64,000 nucleotides of DNA from Sporosarcina ureae DSM 2281 (GTDB taxonomy: Bacteria > Bacillota > Bacilli > Bacillales_A > Planococcaceae), in the NCBI RefSeq assembly GCF_000425545.1, contig NZ_AUDQ01000014.1, forward strand, positions 25,591 to 89,590, read 5' to 3'. This document shows positions 16,565 through 26,065 of the stretch, piece by piece (within the stretch, counting starts at the first letter, position 1; each line of letters begins with the position of its first letter). The notes beneath the pieces were generated by a model. That model had not been told where the DNA came from. It saw only the letters and a list, made by a program, of their open reading frames with translations, and did not search any database. Made by a program: the position numbers and the translations under genes.

Positions 16565-18826
16565 ATGTATATAGCGATTCCTGTTGCGATTTCTGCGTTT
16601 GCAGCTGAGCTTTCAGGATCGCTTTTATTTTTGAATGCAATATTCCTCATGCCATTCTACTTTTTACGCAAAGATTATCAACACCTTTTTCTTTGTACAC
16701 TTCTTGCAAGTCTCTCTTTTTTCTATTTCTCCAGTCATTCTACAACTCTTCCTGACGACTCAGTCGTGACATTTCATTGGAAAGATCAAGTGAAGATCGA
16801 TGGGGCGAAAGTGAAAGGTTTCGCTACCCTATCTGACGGGACCGTTGTGTATATGATGTATCCATTACATTCCGAACAAGAAAAAAATCGATTTCAGTCT
16901 GCGCGATTATCGACGTATCAGTTCACGGCGGAAGTGGAGCCGAAAGAATTGGAACCAGCAGCCCATAATTATTCATTCGATATGGCGCGCTATTTACGAA
17001 TGAATGGAGCGGCAGGAATTCTAGAAGCTACTCGTATCACATCGAGCGAACCACTCACTACACCGCGTTCACGACTCTCTCACTATCGTTCTGCAATTAA
17101 ACAACATATTCACGATCAGTTTCCACCTTCACTAGTTACAGAAGCTGAAGCATTATTAATCGGTGACCGTTCGGGAATGGATCGCATTTTGCAAAAAGAG
17201 TACCAGACACTAGGTATTACGCATTTATTTGCAATTTCTGGATTGCATGTCGGTCTGTTGACGTTTTTCATTCGAGCGATCTTGTTGCGTATTGGCTTTC
17301 GCAAAGAGTGGGTGATATACGGATTACTCATCTTTTTGCCAATCTACGCATGTATTGCTGGCGGCGCACCGTCTGTCTGGCGTGCAGCGACAGTAACGAT
17401 GATTGTTTTGCTTGCTGTTTCAGGCAATTTTAAATTGCGCCTAGATGATGCTCTTGCTTTAAGCGCATTATTTTTTATCTTGATGCAACCTTATATCGTG
17501 TTCCAACCGGGATTTCAACTATCCTATTTAGCTGCGTGTTCTTTATTGTATTCGTCAGCTATTCTTAGCCAGTCAAAAAATGGAGTGGTCGTTTCGTTTT
17601 TTGTCACTGTCATTACACAAGTCGCTCTCTATCCTATTTTGCTGTACCACTTCTACGAGTTGTCTATCTCCTCTTTTATTGCCAATTTATTCTATGTTCC
17701 GTTGTATTCTATAGTTATATTGCCTGCTAATTTACTGTTGCTGATCTGCACGTGCGTAGTGCCACCACTGGCAGACAACCTCTTTTTTATCTATGAGCCT
17801 GTAAGGCAATGGATTGGTAATATGACGACTTGGTTTGCTTCCTTTCCCTATCAAATGTGGACGCCGGGACAACCGGATGGGGTGGGTTCAGCGTTGGCTG
17901 TTATTGGTATTCTGATCTTCCTCGTCTGTCTGGAAAGAAAGAAGTTGATCGTGTTCGGTCTTATCTGCTTGCTGCTCCCCGCGCTCTATTTGGAAATTAA
18001 ACCGATACTTCATCGTGACGTGATCATTTCCTATCTAGATGTCGGGCAAGGGGACAGTACGATGATCGAAATGCCTTACCGGAAAGCGGTGTATGTGATA
18101 GATACGGGTGGAGTTGTCCACTTCGGCGAAAACGATTGGAAAACGCCTGAGCAGCCGTTTGAAATCGGCCGAAATATTGTTGTGCCATACTTAAAAGCAA
18201 AAGGAATCACGAAAATTGATCGGCTAATTATATCTCATGCCGATATGGATCACATGGAAGGTGCCGATGAAGTATTGGAAGAGTTAAAAGTAAAAGAAAT
18301 TCAGCTGTCCCCTGGAAGTGAACAAGAGAAAGCGATGGATGGAGTGTTGGGGTTGGCAAAGGAGCAGAATATTCCTGTGCAACTAGTTAAGGAAGGAGTT
18401 AATTGGAAAGTAGGAGACTATCAATTCCAATATGTAGCGCCTGAAGAGCGTATATATGACGGTAATGACAGTTCGCTAGTACTTATGATGAAGAAAGAAG
18501 ATCTTCATTTCGTGTTTCCTGGAGATCTCGAAAAAGAGGGGGAGCAGCGGTTTTTGCAACGATATATTTCTGCTGATTTTCAACGTGTCATACTAAAAGC
18601 AGGCCATCACGGGAGTAAGACGTCGAGTACGGAGCCATTTATCAGTTTTCTCCAACCTGAGTTTATTATTGTGTCTGCAGGGAGGAATAGTCGTTACGGG
18701 CATCCACACGCAGAAGTAATTGACCGTTTCCATGCGCACAGTATTCCGTTTTGGTCGACAGCTGAACAGGGAACAATTGAATTGCGCGTAAAAGACGGAG
18801 TGTATACCGCCACTTCGAGTCGTTAG
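16565..18826 (+). CDS. comEC: DNA internalisation protein ComEC/Rec2
   Basis: The channel that carries single-stranded DNA across the membrane in transformation. At 753 residues the gene is intact and of family length. Order: N-terminal membrane segments with an OB-like DUF4131 region, a polytopic ComEC core (about residues 190-480) including LFAISGLHVGL, and a C-terminal metallo-beta-lactamase-like domain (about 495-750) with SHADMDHMEGA, FPGDLE and LKAGHHGS metal ligands, possibly the nuclease that degrades the second strand. The start at 16565 lacks a strong ribosome-binding site and follows comEB by 17 bp. A strong terminator follows. Confidence 0.95.
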   Translation: MYIAIPVAISAFAAELSGSLLFLNAIFLMPFYFLRKDYQHLFLCTLLASLSFFYFSSHSTTLPDDSVVTFHWKDQVKIDGAKVKGFATLSDGTVVYMMYPLHSEQEKNRFQSARLSTYQFTAEVEPKELEPAAHNYSFDMARYLRMNGAAGILEATRITSSEPLTTPRSRLSHYRSAIKQHIHDQFPPSLVTEAEALLIGDRSGMDRILQKEYQTLGITHLFAISGLHVGLLTFFIRAILLRIGFRKEWVIYGLLIFLPIYACIAGGAPSVWRAATVTMIVLLAVSGNFKLRLDDALALSALFFILMQPYIVFQPGFQLSYLAACSLLYSSAILSQSKNGVVVSFFVTVITQVALYPILLYHFYELSISSFIANLFYVPLYSIVILPANLLLLICTCVVPPLADNLFFIYEPVRQWIGNMTTWFASFPYQMWTPGQPDGVGSALAVIGILIFLVCLERKKLIVFGLICLLLPALYLEIKPILHRDVIISYLDVGQGDSTMIEMPYRKAVYVIDTGGVVHFGENDWKTPEQPFEIGRNIVVPYLKAKGITKIDRLIISHADMDHMEGADEVLEELKVKEIQLSPGSEQEKAMDGVLGLAKEQNIPVQLVKEGVNWKVGDYQFQYVAPEERIYDGNDSSLVLMMKKEDLHFVFPGDLEKEGEQRFLQRYISADFQRVILKAGHHGSKTSSTEPFISFLQPEFIIVSAGRNSRYGHPHAEVIDRFHAHSIPFWSTAEQGTIELRVKDGVYTATSSR

Positions 18827-18832
18827 AAAAAC

Positions 18833-18873
18833 AAATAGACACATCCGCCAATGTGGTGGATGTGTCTATTTTA
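18833..18873. terminator. bidirectional terminator between comEC and yqzM
   Basis: AAATAGACACATCC (18833-18846) pairs perfectly with GGATGTGTCTATTT (18858-18871) over 14 bp, with Ts following on the plus strand and As flanking the other side. It serves comEC and the convergent small gene. Confidence 0.92.
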
Positions 18874-18885
18874 TACAACAGTTGA

Positions 18886-19020
18886 TTAGAGAGCGACGAT
18901 ATCGATGATCGTAGCAACAACAAAAATTGCAGAAAAACCGATAAACGCTACTATAAAGCCGATGCCGCTGTCAATCGCATCATTACGTTTGGATTGGACA
19001 TCATGTTCAAATTCATTCAT
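18886..19020 (-). CDS. yqzM: YqzM family small membrane protein
   Basis: A 44-residue protein on the minus strand. It starts at ATG 19020 seven bases after AGGAGGTG. The N-terminus NEFEHDVQSKRNDAIDSG is the signature of the YqzM family and is followed by one membrane segment (about residues 20-42). B. subtilis yqzM has the same size and lies next to comEC in the same position. Function is unknown. Confidence 0.88.
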   Translation of the reverse strand: MNEFEHDVQSKRNDAIDSGIGFIVAFIGFSAIFVVATIIDIVAL

Positions 19021-19152
19021 TGCTACACCTCCTAATTCCATACTAAGTATAGATGAAAGTGAAAGAAAAATCCATTAAAATCGCAGTTTTTAGGAGTTGC
19101 AACGAACGTTGACACAATTTGTTCATAGAGTAAGTGCGTTATAAGTTCAAAG

Positions 19153-19180
19153 AGCGGAATTGCTCATAGCCAATTCCGCT
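19153..19180. terminator. hairpin downstream of the 54-residue gene
   Basis: AGCGGAATTG (19153-19162) and CAATTCCGCT (19171-19180) form a perfect 10-bp stem with an 8-nt loop. It lies 14 bp beyond the stop of the minus-strand gene at 19194. The T-run on the minus strand is poor, so termination strength is uncertain. Confidence 0.6.
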
Positions 19181-19193
19181 TCGTCTTTTCGAA

Positions 19194-19358
19194 TTAATAA
19201 TATTTGTCTTTCTCAGCTGTCTCCCGGTGGTTCGGAGTCATTGGCTCCTGCTTTGGTGCTAAGTGTTCGAACTCTGCTAACTCTAGTGATATTTCTTCTT
19301 TCCCTTCAGTCTTCAATTTCTCACGGGAATTCATTTGTGAACGGTTAGACTTTTTCAT
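19194..19358 (-). CDS. 54-residue hydrophilic protein of unknown function
   Basis: Found by reading the minus strand: ATG at 19358 follows AAAGGAGG at eight bases, and the frame runs 54 codons to TAA (19194-19196). The product is highly charged and without a membrane segment; it starts MKKSNRSQMNSREK and ends in DKYY. The size, composition and setting next to yqzM recall minor spore proteins, but I see no family signature. The heptamer CATACTA, the -10 consensus of forespore sigma factors, lies just upstream (complement of 19381-19387), though its spacing to the ribosome-binding site is tight and I see no good -35. Confidence 0.68.
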   Translation of the reverse strand: MKKSNRSQMNSREKLKTEGKEEISLELAEFEHLAPKQEPMTPNHRETAEKDKYY

Positions 19359-19461
19359 CAAAAAAACCTCCTTTACTCGCTAGTATGGAGAAATGATGGA
19401 TTTTCATGTATAGTTATCACAGGTTTTTATTAGCAAGCAATCGGTAATTGAGGTGAAGAAA

Positions 19462-20469
19462 ATGGTTACAAAAATTTGGAGTCAAATTGAAAAAGGTGAT
19501 GTCCAGCCAGTTTATCTGCTGACAGGCACAGAGCAACACTTATTAGACGAAACAATTAAGAAATTAATCAAGGCAGTCCCAGGTATGACGTCTTCTGAAG
19601 TGAATCGTTTTGATTTAGAAGAGATTCCAATCCAGGCTGTGCTCGAAGTGGCGAATGAATTTCCATTTTTGGTTGACCATAAATTGATCGTCGCAAAAAA
19701 CTGTTCATTCTTGAAAGCGACAGATCAATCGAAAGAAAAGCAGAACCATCAACTAGACCTGTTGGAAAAGTGGTTGGAAAATCCATCTCCTACTGCAACT
19801 GTAGTATTTGTGGCGCCCTATGAAAAATTAGATGCACGTAAGAAAATCACGAAAAAAATAAAGAAGCATGCAGTTGTCGTAGAAGCCGTTGCTTTGCAAG
19901 GGCAAGATATATCTACGTGGATTATGCAGCAAGGTAAGGATAAAGGAATTGAATTCGATAAAAAGACAGCTGAATTTCTTATGGAGATGTCAGGAACTGA
20001 CTTACTGACATTGGCGACAGAAGTGGACAAGCTCGCTGGCTACTTGGCGTTTAAGGGCGCAGTGGACATTGATATGATTGAGCAACTTGTGGCTAGGACG
20101 CCAGAAATGGATGTATTTCGCCTAACGGATTCATTCGTCAATAATAAAAGGGCGGAATCAATTGCTGTCTATCATGATTTATTGCGTAATGGAGAAGAAC
20201 CCATCATGCTCGCGTCACTCATTGCGAGTCAGGTACGTTTAATGATTCATGTGACAAATTTACGAAAAAAAGGCTATCAGCAACAACAAATCGCCACAAC
20301 GCTTCGAATCCACCCATATCGCGTTAAATTGATGATGCAACGGAAGTTGCCACCTTTGCAAGTGCTGCTTAAAGCATTGGATGATTTGGCGACGATCGAT
20401 CTACAACTTAAAACTACAAGTGGTAATCGTCAGCGTAAACTGGAATTATTTTTAATGAATGGTTTATAA
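19462..20469 (+). CDS. holA: DNA polymerase III subunit delta
   Basis: Opens the sliding clamp as part of the clamp loader. The 335-residue protein is of family length with the N-terminal AAA+-like fold starting PVYLLTGTEQHLLDE, the middle helical region, and C-terminal collar segment with LKTTSGNRQRKLELFL. I chose the ATG at 19462 behind GAGGTGAAGAAA; the GTG at 19453 overlaps that site. It converges with rpsT across a shared terminator, as in B. subtilis (yqeN-rpsT). Confidence 0.95.
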   Translation: MVTKIWSQIEKGDVQPVYLLTGTEQHLLDETIKKLIKAVPGMTSSEVNRFDLEEIPIQAVLEVANEFPFLVDHKLIVAKNCSFLKATDQSKEKQNHQLDLLEKWLENPSPTATVVFVAPYEKLDARKKITKKIKKHAVVVEAVALQGQDISTWIMQQGKDKGIEFDKKTAEFLMEMSGTDLLTLATEVDKLAGYLAFKGAVDIDMIEQLVARTPEMDVFRLTDSFVNNKRAESIAVYHDLLRNGEEPIMLASLIASQVRLMIHVTNLRKKGYQQQQIATTLRIHPYRVKLMMQRKLPPLQVLLKALDDLATIDLQLKTTSGNRQRKLELFLMNGL

Positions 20470-20475
20470 GAACAC

Positions 20476-20511
20476 AAAAAAGACTGCCGTCACAAGGAGG
20501 CAGTCTTTTAA
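20476..20511. terminator. bidirectional terminator between holA and rpsT
   Basis: AAAAGACTGCC and GGCAGTCTTTT form an 11-bp stem with a 10-nt loop. It is flanked by As on the left and Ts on the right, serving both convergent genes. Confidence 0.9.
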
Positions 20512-20518
20512 CTTATCA

Positions 20519-20770
20519 TTATTGAGCTTTTTTAGTTAGACGTGATTTTTGACGAGCAGCAGTGTTTCTTGGGATAAGACCTTTACGGGCAGCAGTATCC
20601 AATTGTTTCACAGCGTCTCTCAAAAGTTCTTCAGCGTTCTCTTCTTTATTCATAAGAGCCGCATCCGCTTTACGGATTGCAGTACGCATAGAAGCTTTTA
20701 CGTTAGAGTTTTGCTCGTTCGCAGCAGCACTTTGTTTCACGCGTTTGATAGCACCTTTAATGTTTGGCAT
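20519..20770 (-). CDS. rpsT: 30S ribosomal protein S20
   Basis: An 83-residue basic protein that binds 16S rRNA in the body of the small subunit. The N-terminus MPNIKGAIKRVKQ and the C-terminal GLIPRNTAARQKSRL are characteristic of the family. I chose the ATG at 20770, six bases after GGAGGTG; the ATG nine bases upstream is too close to that site. A sigma-A-like promoter lies at 20846-20874 on the same strand. Confidence 0.97.
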   Translation of the reverse strand: MPNIKGAIKRVKQSAAANEQNSNVKASMRTAIRKADAALMNKEENAEELLRDAVKQLDTAARKGLIPRNTAARQKSRLTKKAQ

Positions 20771-20845
20771 TTCATTCACCTCCAGCTTTCAGGTAAGGCA
20801 AGAGTGTTTCCACAATCATCCGGACATCTCTTTACAACAAGCATT

Positions 20846-20874
20846 ATTTTATCAAAGCTACCGACAGATTGCAA
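20846..20874 (-). promoter_or_regulatory. sigma-A-like promoter of rpsT
   Basis: On the minus strand TTGCAA (complement of 20869-20874) and TAAAAT (complement of 20846-20851) are 17 bp apart. This leaves a leader of about 70 nt before the S20 start. Confidence 0.65.
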
Positions 20875-20964
20875 GAAAAAAAGTAAAGTGATTCATCTTT
20901 ACAGCAATCTATTCCAGAATAAATGCCGATAAACTGCACAAACTTGCTAGTAGAGGTGAAGAAA

Positions 20965-22002
20965 ATGAGCGAAATCAACTACTACCGCACGGATTTAATT
21001 GACGAAAGTGACGAGTTTGTCAGACATCAGACAGAGTCAGAAGAAAAGAAATTGAAGGAAATGTCCGGTATACGTGTCGAGGAACAAACCATCGGTCGAA
21101 TTAAGGCAACAACTGTAAAAGTGACAGCGGAAGGTGAAGAAGAAATCGGAAAAGCGAAAGGTACGTATATTACGCTGACGATTCCGACACTTGCTGTTCA
21201 CGAAACCGATGAGCTTCAAGCGCTATGTGAACTTGTGGTGGAAAAAATGGATGCATTAATTAAGGAAAAGATACCGGGCGAAGTAAAAAAAGTATTGTGT
21301 GTCGGTCTCGGCAACCGAGAGATTACGCCAGACGCTGTTGGGCCTGCTGTTATGGATTATGTGAAGGAAGTAATACCCGATTATTACGAAACGGACGAGA
21401 GTGGTGTGATGGTGTATGCACCGGGCGTAACCATTCAGACTGGTTTGGAAACTGCTTCATTCGTTAAAGCGATCGTGGATCAAAGTAAGCCCGATCTGTT
21501 GCTCGTCGTCGATGCGCTTGCTGCAAGGAGTAGCGCAAGGCTTTGCCGCACAATCCAGCTGACGGATACAGGCATTCATCCAGGCTCAGGTGTAGGGAAC
21601 AGCCGCAAAGAGTTGTCGGAAAAAAGTCTCGGCATCCCTGTCATTGCATTAGGCGTGCCAACCGTTGTGGACGGACCTGTGCTAGTGGCGGATGCAATTG
21701 ACACGATGTTTGGTTATATTGCAGCGAAAATAGAAGAAGATGGTCTGCCTTCATCCAAACTTTCCACTGGCCGATTTCCACAACGCGTAACCAAAGATGC
21801 AGATCGCACAGCGCTAGGCCCTATATTCGGTGATTGGTCATCATGGACGCATGAAGAGCGAATCCAATTATTTGAAGAAGTGCTGACTAATCAGGCATTA
21901 TCGACATTTATTTCTCCGAAAGAAATTGATTCATGGGTAGCAAACTACGCAACTGCATTATCTTCTTCATTAATCACTTGGATTCACAAAGTAAATTCAT
22001 GA
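20965..22002 (+). CDS. gpr: GPR endopeptidase (germination protease)
   Basis: Degrades small acid-soluble spore proteins when spores germinate. It is made in the forespore as a zymogen and self-processes. The 345-residue product shows RTDL near residue 8, at about the position of the propeptide cleavage, the core VLCVGLGNREITPDAVGP near residue 100, and DALAARSSARLCRTIQ with the conserved Asp region near residue 180. I chose the ATG behind GAGGTGAAGAAA. It is followed by spoIIP, the standard order in Bacillus. Confidence 0.95.
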   Translation: MSEINYYRTDLIDESDEFVRHQTESEEKKLKEMSGIRVEEQTIGRIKATTVKVTAEGEEEIGKAKGTYITLTIPTLAVHETDELQALCELVVEKMDALIKEKIPGEVKKVLCVGLGNREITPDAVGPAVMDYVKEVIPDYYETDESGVMVYAPGVTIQTGLETASFVKAIVDQSKPDLLLVVDALAARSSARLCRTIQLTDTGIHPGSGVGNSRKELSEKSLGIPVIALGVPTVVDGPVLVADAIDTMFGYIAAKIEEDGLPSSKLSTGRFPQRVTKDADRTALGPIFGDWSSWTHEERIQLFEEVLTNQALSTFISPKEIDSWVANYATALSSSLITWIHKVNS

Positions 22003-22055
22003 TCTAGTCATTGACCTTTTTTCTTCCGCATAGTGTGGGAGATGGAGGGATTACT

Positions 22056-22856
22056 ATGAAAAAAACTTTGCAAATCTGGATGAGCGTTATTTTTGTATTG
22101 TTCATCTTTCCTGTCGTACTGCAGTACATTCCCAAACAGCCGACCATTCCTGCTGCCCTCTCGTTAAAGGAACCGAGCGCGATTGTCTACGCATCCAATG
22201 TGTTGGAAGAGGATATTAAACCGAAAGCACAAGGGAATGTGTTGATTTATTCGACTCACGCACATGAAGCGTATGAACCTATTACGAAAGCAGCGAACGG
22301 AAAAGTAGCCGTATCTCATCATTCCGAGAATATTTTAAAAGTAGGCGCGCGCCTGAAAGAGAATTTAATTACACATGGTCTTGCGGCAGAACAGCTCGAT
22401 ATTGACATTGTAAAAATCATGCAACAAAAGAAAATACCGTATCATCGCTCGTATGCTGCGATTCGGCCGTATGTGGAAAAGAAAGTTAACGAGGGGTCTT
22501 ATGATTTAGTCATCGACATGCACAGAGATTCTCTTGGACCTTCTAAAACAACGATTACACACGCCGGGCAACGCTATGCAAAAGTGGCGTTTGTAATAGG
22601 AAGAGACCATCCGTATTATGAACGGAACCTGGCTAAAGCGAAACAATTGAAAAATGAAATGGAAAAAATAGTGCCGGGTATTACGCGCGAGATCATTATC
22701 AAAGGTGGCCGTGGAGTAGACGGTAAATACAATCAAGATCTAAATACAAGCATCATTTTAATCGAAATGGGTGGCGTAGGTAATACGGAAGCGGAGATCA
22801 ATCAAACGGTATCTATCGTTGGTGAATCTGTGTCAGCTATGATGATCGTGCAATAA
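22056..22856 (+). CDS. spoIIP: stage II sporulation protein P (short form)
   Basis: A peptidoglycan amidase/endopeptidase that with SpoIID and SpoIIM thins septal wall to drive engulfment. A single N-terminal membrane anchor (about residues 7-24) precedes the SpoIIP domain. Catalytic or zinc-site segments YSTHAHEAY near residue 66 and DMHRDS near residue 155 are present, as is the C-terminal LIEMGGVGNTE. At 266 residues it is much shorter than B. subtilis SpoIIP (401): the long linker between anchor and catalytic domain is missing. The start at 22056 follows GGAGGG; gpr is upstream. Confidence 0.9.
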   Translation: MKKTLQIWMSVIFVLFIFPVVLQYIPKQPTIPAALSLKEPSAIVYASNVLEEDIKPKAQGNVLIYSTHAHEAYEPITKAANGKVAVSHHSENILKVGARLKENLITHGLAAEQLDIDIVKIMQQKKIPYHRSYAAIRPYVEKKVNEGSYDLVIDMHRDSLGPSKTTITHAGQRYAKVAFVIGRDHPYYERNLAKAKQLKNEMEKIVPGITREIIIKGGRGVDGKYNQDLNTSIILIEMGGVGNTEAEINQTVSIVGESVSAMMIVQ

Positions 22857-22939
22857 TCTTTCAAATATTGAAGTCTGAACCGTTCACTGCTATAATTCAA
22901 GTAGCTTAAATAGGTACGTACATGTAGGAGTGAACAGTG

Positions 22940-24763
22940 ATGAATCAAGAGAAGAGAACAGCACGTCAAAAAAACATCCGAAATTTTTCTATCATAGCCC
23001 ATATCGACCACGGGAAATCCACACTGGCTGATCGAATTTTGGAAAAAACAGAAATAGTGAAAACACGTAATATGAAATCACAATCATTGGATTCAATGGA
23101 CCTAGAACGTGAACGCGGTATCACCATTAAATTGAATGCCGTTCAGTTAGTCTATACGGCAAAGAATGGCGAAGACTATACGTTACACTTGATCGATACA
23201 CCAGGACACGTCGATTTCACATATGAAGTATCGAGAAGTCTAGCGGCTTGTGAAGGCGCTATCCTTGTAGTGGATTCTGCGCAAGGTATCGAGGCGCAAA
23301 CATTAGCGAACGTTTATCTGGCGCTGGACAATGATTTGGAAATATTACCTGTTATTAATAAAATCGACCTTCCGGCAGCTGATCCGGATCGTGTGAAAAA
23401 AGAAATTGAAGATGTCATCGGATTAGATGCATCTGAGGCAGTTTTAGCTTCTGCGAAAGCTGGAATTGGGATTGATGAAATCTTAGAACAAATCGTAGAA
23501 AAAGTGCCAGCTCCTCAAGGAGATCCAGAAGCGCCATTAAAAGCACTGATCTTTGACTCTCATTATGATCAATATAAAGGGGTTATCGTCAATATCCGTA
23601 TCGTAGAAGGAAAGGTAAAACCAGGCGATAGGATTCGCATGATGGCTACGGGTAAAGAATTTGAAGTATTGGAACTAGGAGTCTTCACTCCGGGTATTTC
23701 TCCGCGTGACGAATTAACTGTAGGCGATGTAGGATTCTTATCTGCATCCATTAAAACGGTAGGCGATACACGAGTAGGGGATACAATAACGCTTGTCAAT
23801 GATCCTGCAGAGGAAGCATTGCCAGGTTATCGTCGTATGAATCCGATGGTATTCTGCGGTCTGTATCCAATCGATACATCTAAATACAACGATTTGCGTG
23901 AAGCGCTAGAAAAGTTGGAGCTGAATGACTCTGCACTTGAATACGAGCCAGAGACATCTCAGGCATTAGGGTTCGGTTACCGTTGTGGTTTCCTCGGTTT
24001 GTTACACATGGAAATCATTCAGGAACGAATTGAACGTGAATTCAACATCGACTTGATCACGACAGCACCAAGTGTTATTTATAAAGTAAACTTAACGGAC
24101 GGCTCGACGATGAGCGTAGATAACCCATCGATGATGCCTAGTGCACAAAAAGTAGACTATGTTGAAGAGCCATATGTTAAAGCATCCATCATGGTACCGA
24201 ATGATTACGTTGGAGCTGTCATGGAGCTCTGTCAGCGTAAACGTGGAGACTTCATGACAATGGATTATATGGACGCATCGCGTGTCAATATCATTTATGA
24301 ACTGCCATTAGCTGAAATCGTCTTTGACTTCTTTGACCAATTAAAATCCAGTACAAAAGGGTACGCGTCACTGGATTATGAATTAATTGGTTATAAGCAG
24401 TCGAAACTAGTTAAGATGGACATTTTGTTAAACGGTGAAACTGTTGATGCGTTGAGCTTTATCGTGCACAATGACTTTAGCTACGAACGCGGGAAGGCAA
24501 TTGTCGAAAAACTGAAATCATTAATTCCAAGACAACAGTTTGAAGTTCCTGTCCAAGCAGCAATCGGCCAAAAAATCGTTGCACGTTCAACTATTAAATC
24601 TATGGGGAAAAACGTTTTAGCGAAATGTTACGGTGGAGATATTTCCCGTAAGCGTAAATTGCTTGAGAAACAAAAAGAAGGTAAGAAAAAGATGAAGCAA
24701 GTTGGCTCGGTGGAAGTGCCACAAGAAGCGTTCATGGCTGTTCTGAAGATGGATGAAGATTAA
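22940..24763 (+). CDS. lepA: elongation factor 4 (LepA)
   Basis: A translational GTPase that acts on ribosomes in biogenesis or back-translocation. The 607-residue protein has G1 [10 protein letters not shown]2 RERGITI, G3 DTPGHVDF and G4 NKIDLP, then domains II and III and the LepA-specific C-terminal domain ending near [21 protein letters not shown] chose the ATG at 22940, nine bases after GGAG. A terminator begins 13 bp after the stop, before hemW. Confidence 0.97.
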   Translation: MNQEKRTARQKNIRNFSIIAHIDHGKSTLADRILEKTEIVKTRNMKSQSLDSMDLERERGITIKLNAVQLVYTAKNGEDYTLHLIDTPGHVDFTYEVSRSLAACEGAILVVDSAQGIEAQTLANVYLALDNDLEILPVINKIDLPAADPDRVKKEIEDVIGLDASEAVLASAKAGIGIDEILEQIVEKVPAPQGDPEAPLKALIFDSHYDQYKGVIVNIRIVEGKVKPGDRIRMMATGKEFEVLELGVFTPGISPRDELTVGDVGFLSASIKTVGDTRVGDTITLVNDPAEEALPGYRRMNPMVFCGLYPIDTSKYNDLREALEKLELNDSALEYEPETSQALGFGYRCGFLGLLHMEIIQERIEREFNIDLITTAPSVIYKVNLTDGSTMSVDNPSMMPSAQKVDYVEEPYVKASIMVPNDYVGAVMELCQRKRGDFMTMDYMDASRVNIIYELPLAEIVFDFFDQLKSSTKGYASLDYELIGYKQSKLVKMDILLNGETVDALSFIVHNDFSYERGKAIVEKLKSLIPRQQFEVPVQAAIGQKIVARSTIKSMGKNVLAKCYGGDISRKRKLLEKQKEGKKKMKQVGSVEVPQEAFMAVLKMDED

Positions 24764-24775
24764 TTAAACTTAGTG

Positions 24776-24802
24776 AAAAGGGGGCAAACCGCCCTCTTTT
24801 TG
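24776..24802 (+). terminator. terminator between lepA and hemW
   Basis: AAAGGGGGC (to 24785) pairs with GCCCTCTTT (from 24791) around a 5-nt loop, followed by further Ts. hemW therefore probably also has its own promoter or depends on read-through. Confidence 0.8.
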
Positions 24803-24835
24803 CCGTTTACATATTTACATAAAGGATGTGACAGC

Positions 24836-25975
24836 ATGCGGGGAGTATATATCCACATACCGTTTTGCCAGCAAATTTGTCATTATTGCGATTTTAATAA
24901 AGTATTTCTTAAAAACCAACCGGTTGATCAATACATCGAATCAATTGGCCAAGAGTTTTCTTATATGAAAGAAGCCGGCTATTCATTTGAAGAAGTAGAA
25001 ACGGTCTTTTTAGGCGGTGGTACACCGACAGCACTCAATGTTCCTCAGCTCGATCGGTTACTGACGATTGTTTCACAGTATATCGACGTCACGGCACTGA
25101 AGGAATTCACAACAGAAGCGAACCCTGATGATTTATCGGAAGGGCAGCTTTCTATATTGAAGGAAAAAGGGGTAAATCGCTTGTCGATTGGCGTACAGAC
25201 TTTCAATGAGCGACTACTGAAACAAATTGGGCGTACGCATTCCAATGAAGACGTGGAGAACGTGATCAAGGCTGCGCGTAAAGTTGGCTTCGAAAACATT
25301 AGCATCGATTTGATGTACAGCTTACCTACTCAGACAGTGAAAGAGTGGGAAGATACACTTGATCGTGCATTAGCGCTTGATCTGCCTCATTACTCAGCCT
25401 ATTCATTGATCGTGGAACCGAAAACGATCTTTTATAACCGAATGGTCAAAGGGAAGTTACCCTTGCCAGGTGAAGACATTGAAGCAGAAATGTTTGCGAT
25501 GGTGATCGATCGCATGAATGCAGCAGGCCGCGATCAATATGAAATCAGTAATTTTGCAAAACCAGATCATCCTTCGTTTCATAACCTGATTTATTGGGAA
25601 AACTCCCACTATGCAGGCATTGGTGCAGGTGCGCATGGTTATATCGGCCAAGACCGCTATGCAAACGTCGGACCGTTGACACACTACATTAACCTATTGG
25701 ATGAAGGAAAGTTACCCCATAAAGAAGTACATGAAGTAAGTCTTGCTGAATCGATGGAAGAAGAAATGTTTCTCGGTTTACGAATCATTGAAGGAGTTTC
25801 GATGAAAGGATTCGAGCAGAAATTCCAACGCCCGATTCATAAAGTATTTGGTAAACCGATAGAAAAATTACAGCAACAGGGGCTTCTGAAAATCGATGGA
25901 GACCATCTCCGTTTGACTAGAAAAGGTATTTTTCAAGGGAACACCGTATTTCAGGAATTTTTATTAGGAGATTGA
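24836..25975 (+). CDS. hemW: radical SAM heme chaperone HemW
   Basis: Binds and delivers heme to respiratory enzymes. The 379-residue protein carries the radical SAM cluster motif CQQICHYC (CX3CX2C) near residue 13, then FLGGGTPTAL and QTFNERLLKQIGR, typical of the coproporphyrinogen-oxidase-like HemW family. The HemW C-terminal domain follows. I chose the ATG at 24836 behind AAAGGATGTG; the longer frame starts inside the preceding terminator. The gene directly precedes the heat-shock operon, as in B. subtilis. Confidence 0.93.
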   Translation: MRGVYIHIPFCQQICHYCDFNKVFLKNQPVDQYIESIGQEFSYMKEAGYSFEEVETVFLGGGTPTALNVPQLDRLLTIVSQYIDVTALKEFTTEANPDDLSEGQLSILKEKGVNRLSIGVQTFNERLLKQIGRTHSNEDVENVIKAARKVGFENISIDLMYSLPTQTVKEWEDTLDRALALDLPHYSAYSLIVEPKTIFYNRMVKGKLPLPGEDIEAEMFAMVIDRMNAAGRDQYEISNFAKPDHPSFHNLIYWENSHYAGIGAGAHGYIGQDRYANVGPLTHYINLLDEGKLPHKEVHEVSLAESMEEEMFLGLRIIEGVSMKGFEQKFQRPIHKVFGKPIEKLQQQGLLKIDGDHLRLTRKGIFQGNTVFQEFLLGD

Positions 25976-25985
25976 GTTTGATTCG

Positions 25986-26014
25986 TTGACATATAAAATA
26001 GAATTTGATAAATT
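25986..26014 (+). promoter_or_regulatory. promoter of the hrcA operon
   Basis: A perfect TTGACA (25986-25991) is followed after 17 bp by TAAATT (26009-26014). The CIRCE element begins 10 bp beyond, so a bound HrcA dimer would sit at the transcription start. Confidence 0.75.
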
Positions 26015-26024
26015 ATGAGTAGTA

Positions 26025-26051
26025 TTAGCACTCGAGGTTAAAGAGTGCTAA
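26025..26051 (+). promoter_or_regulatory. CIRCE operator (HrcA binding site)
   Basis: TTAGCACTC (26025-26033), nine-base spacer, GAGTGCTAA (26043-26051): a perfect match to the CIRCE consensus. HrcA bound here represses the operon until heat stress diverts the GroE chaperonin that keeps HrcA active. Confidence 0.98.
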
Positions 26052-26065
26052 CAGGAGTGATGATC

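Noticed and set aside
20549..20932. 127- and 109-codon plus-strand frames over rpsT
   Set aside because: They are antisense to the S20 gene, have no ribosome-binding site, and their composition mirrors the real gene.
25986..26051. A second CIRCE copy or a CtsR site in the hrcA promoter
   Set aside because: Only one TTAGCACTC-N9-GAGTGCTAA is present, and no direct heptad repeats of the CtsR type are seen.
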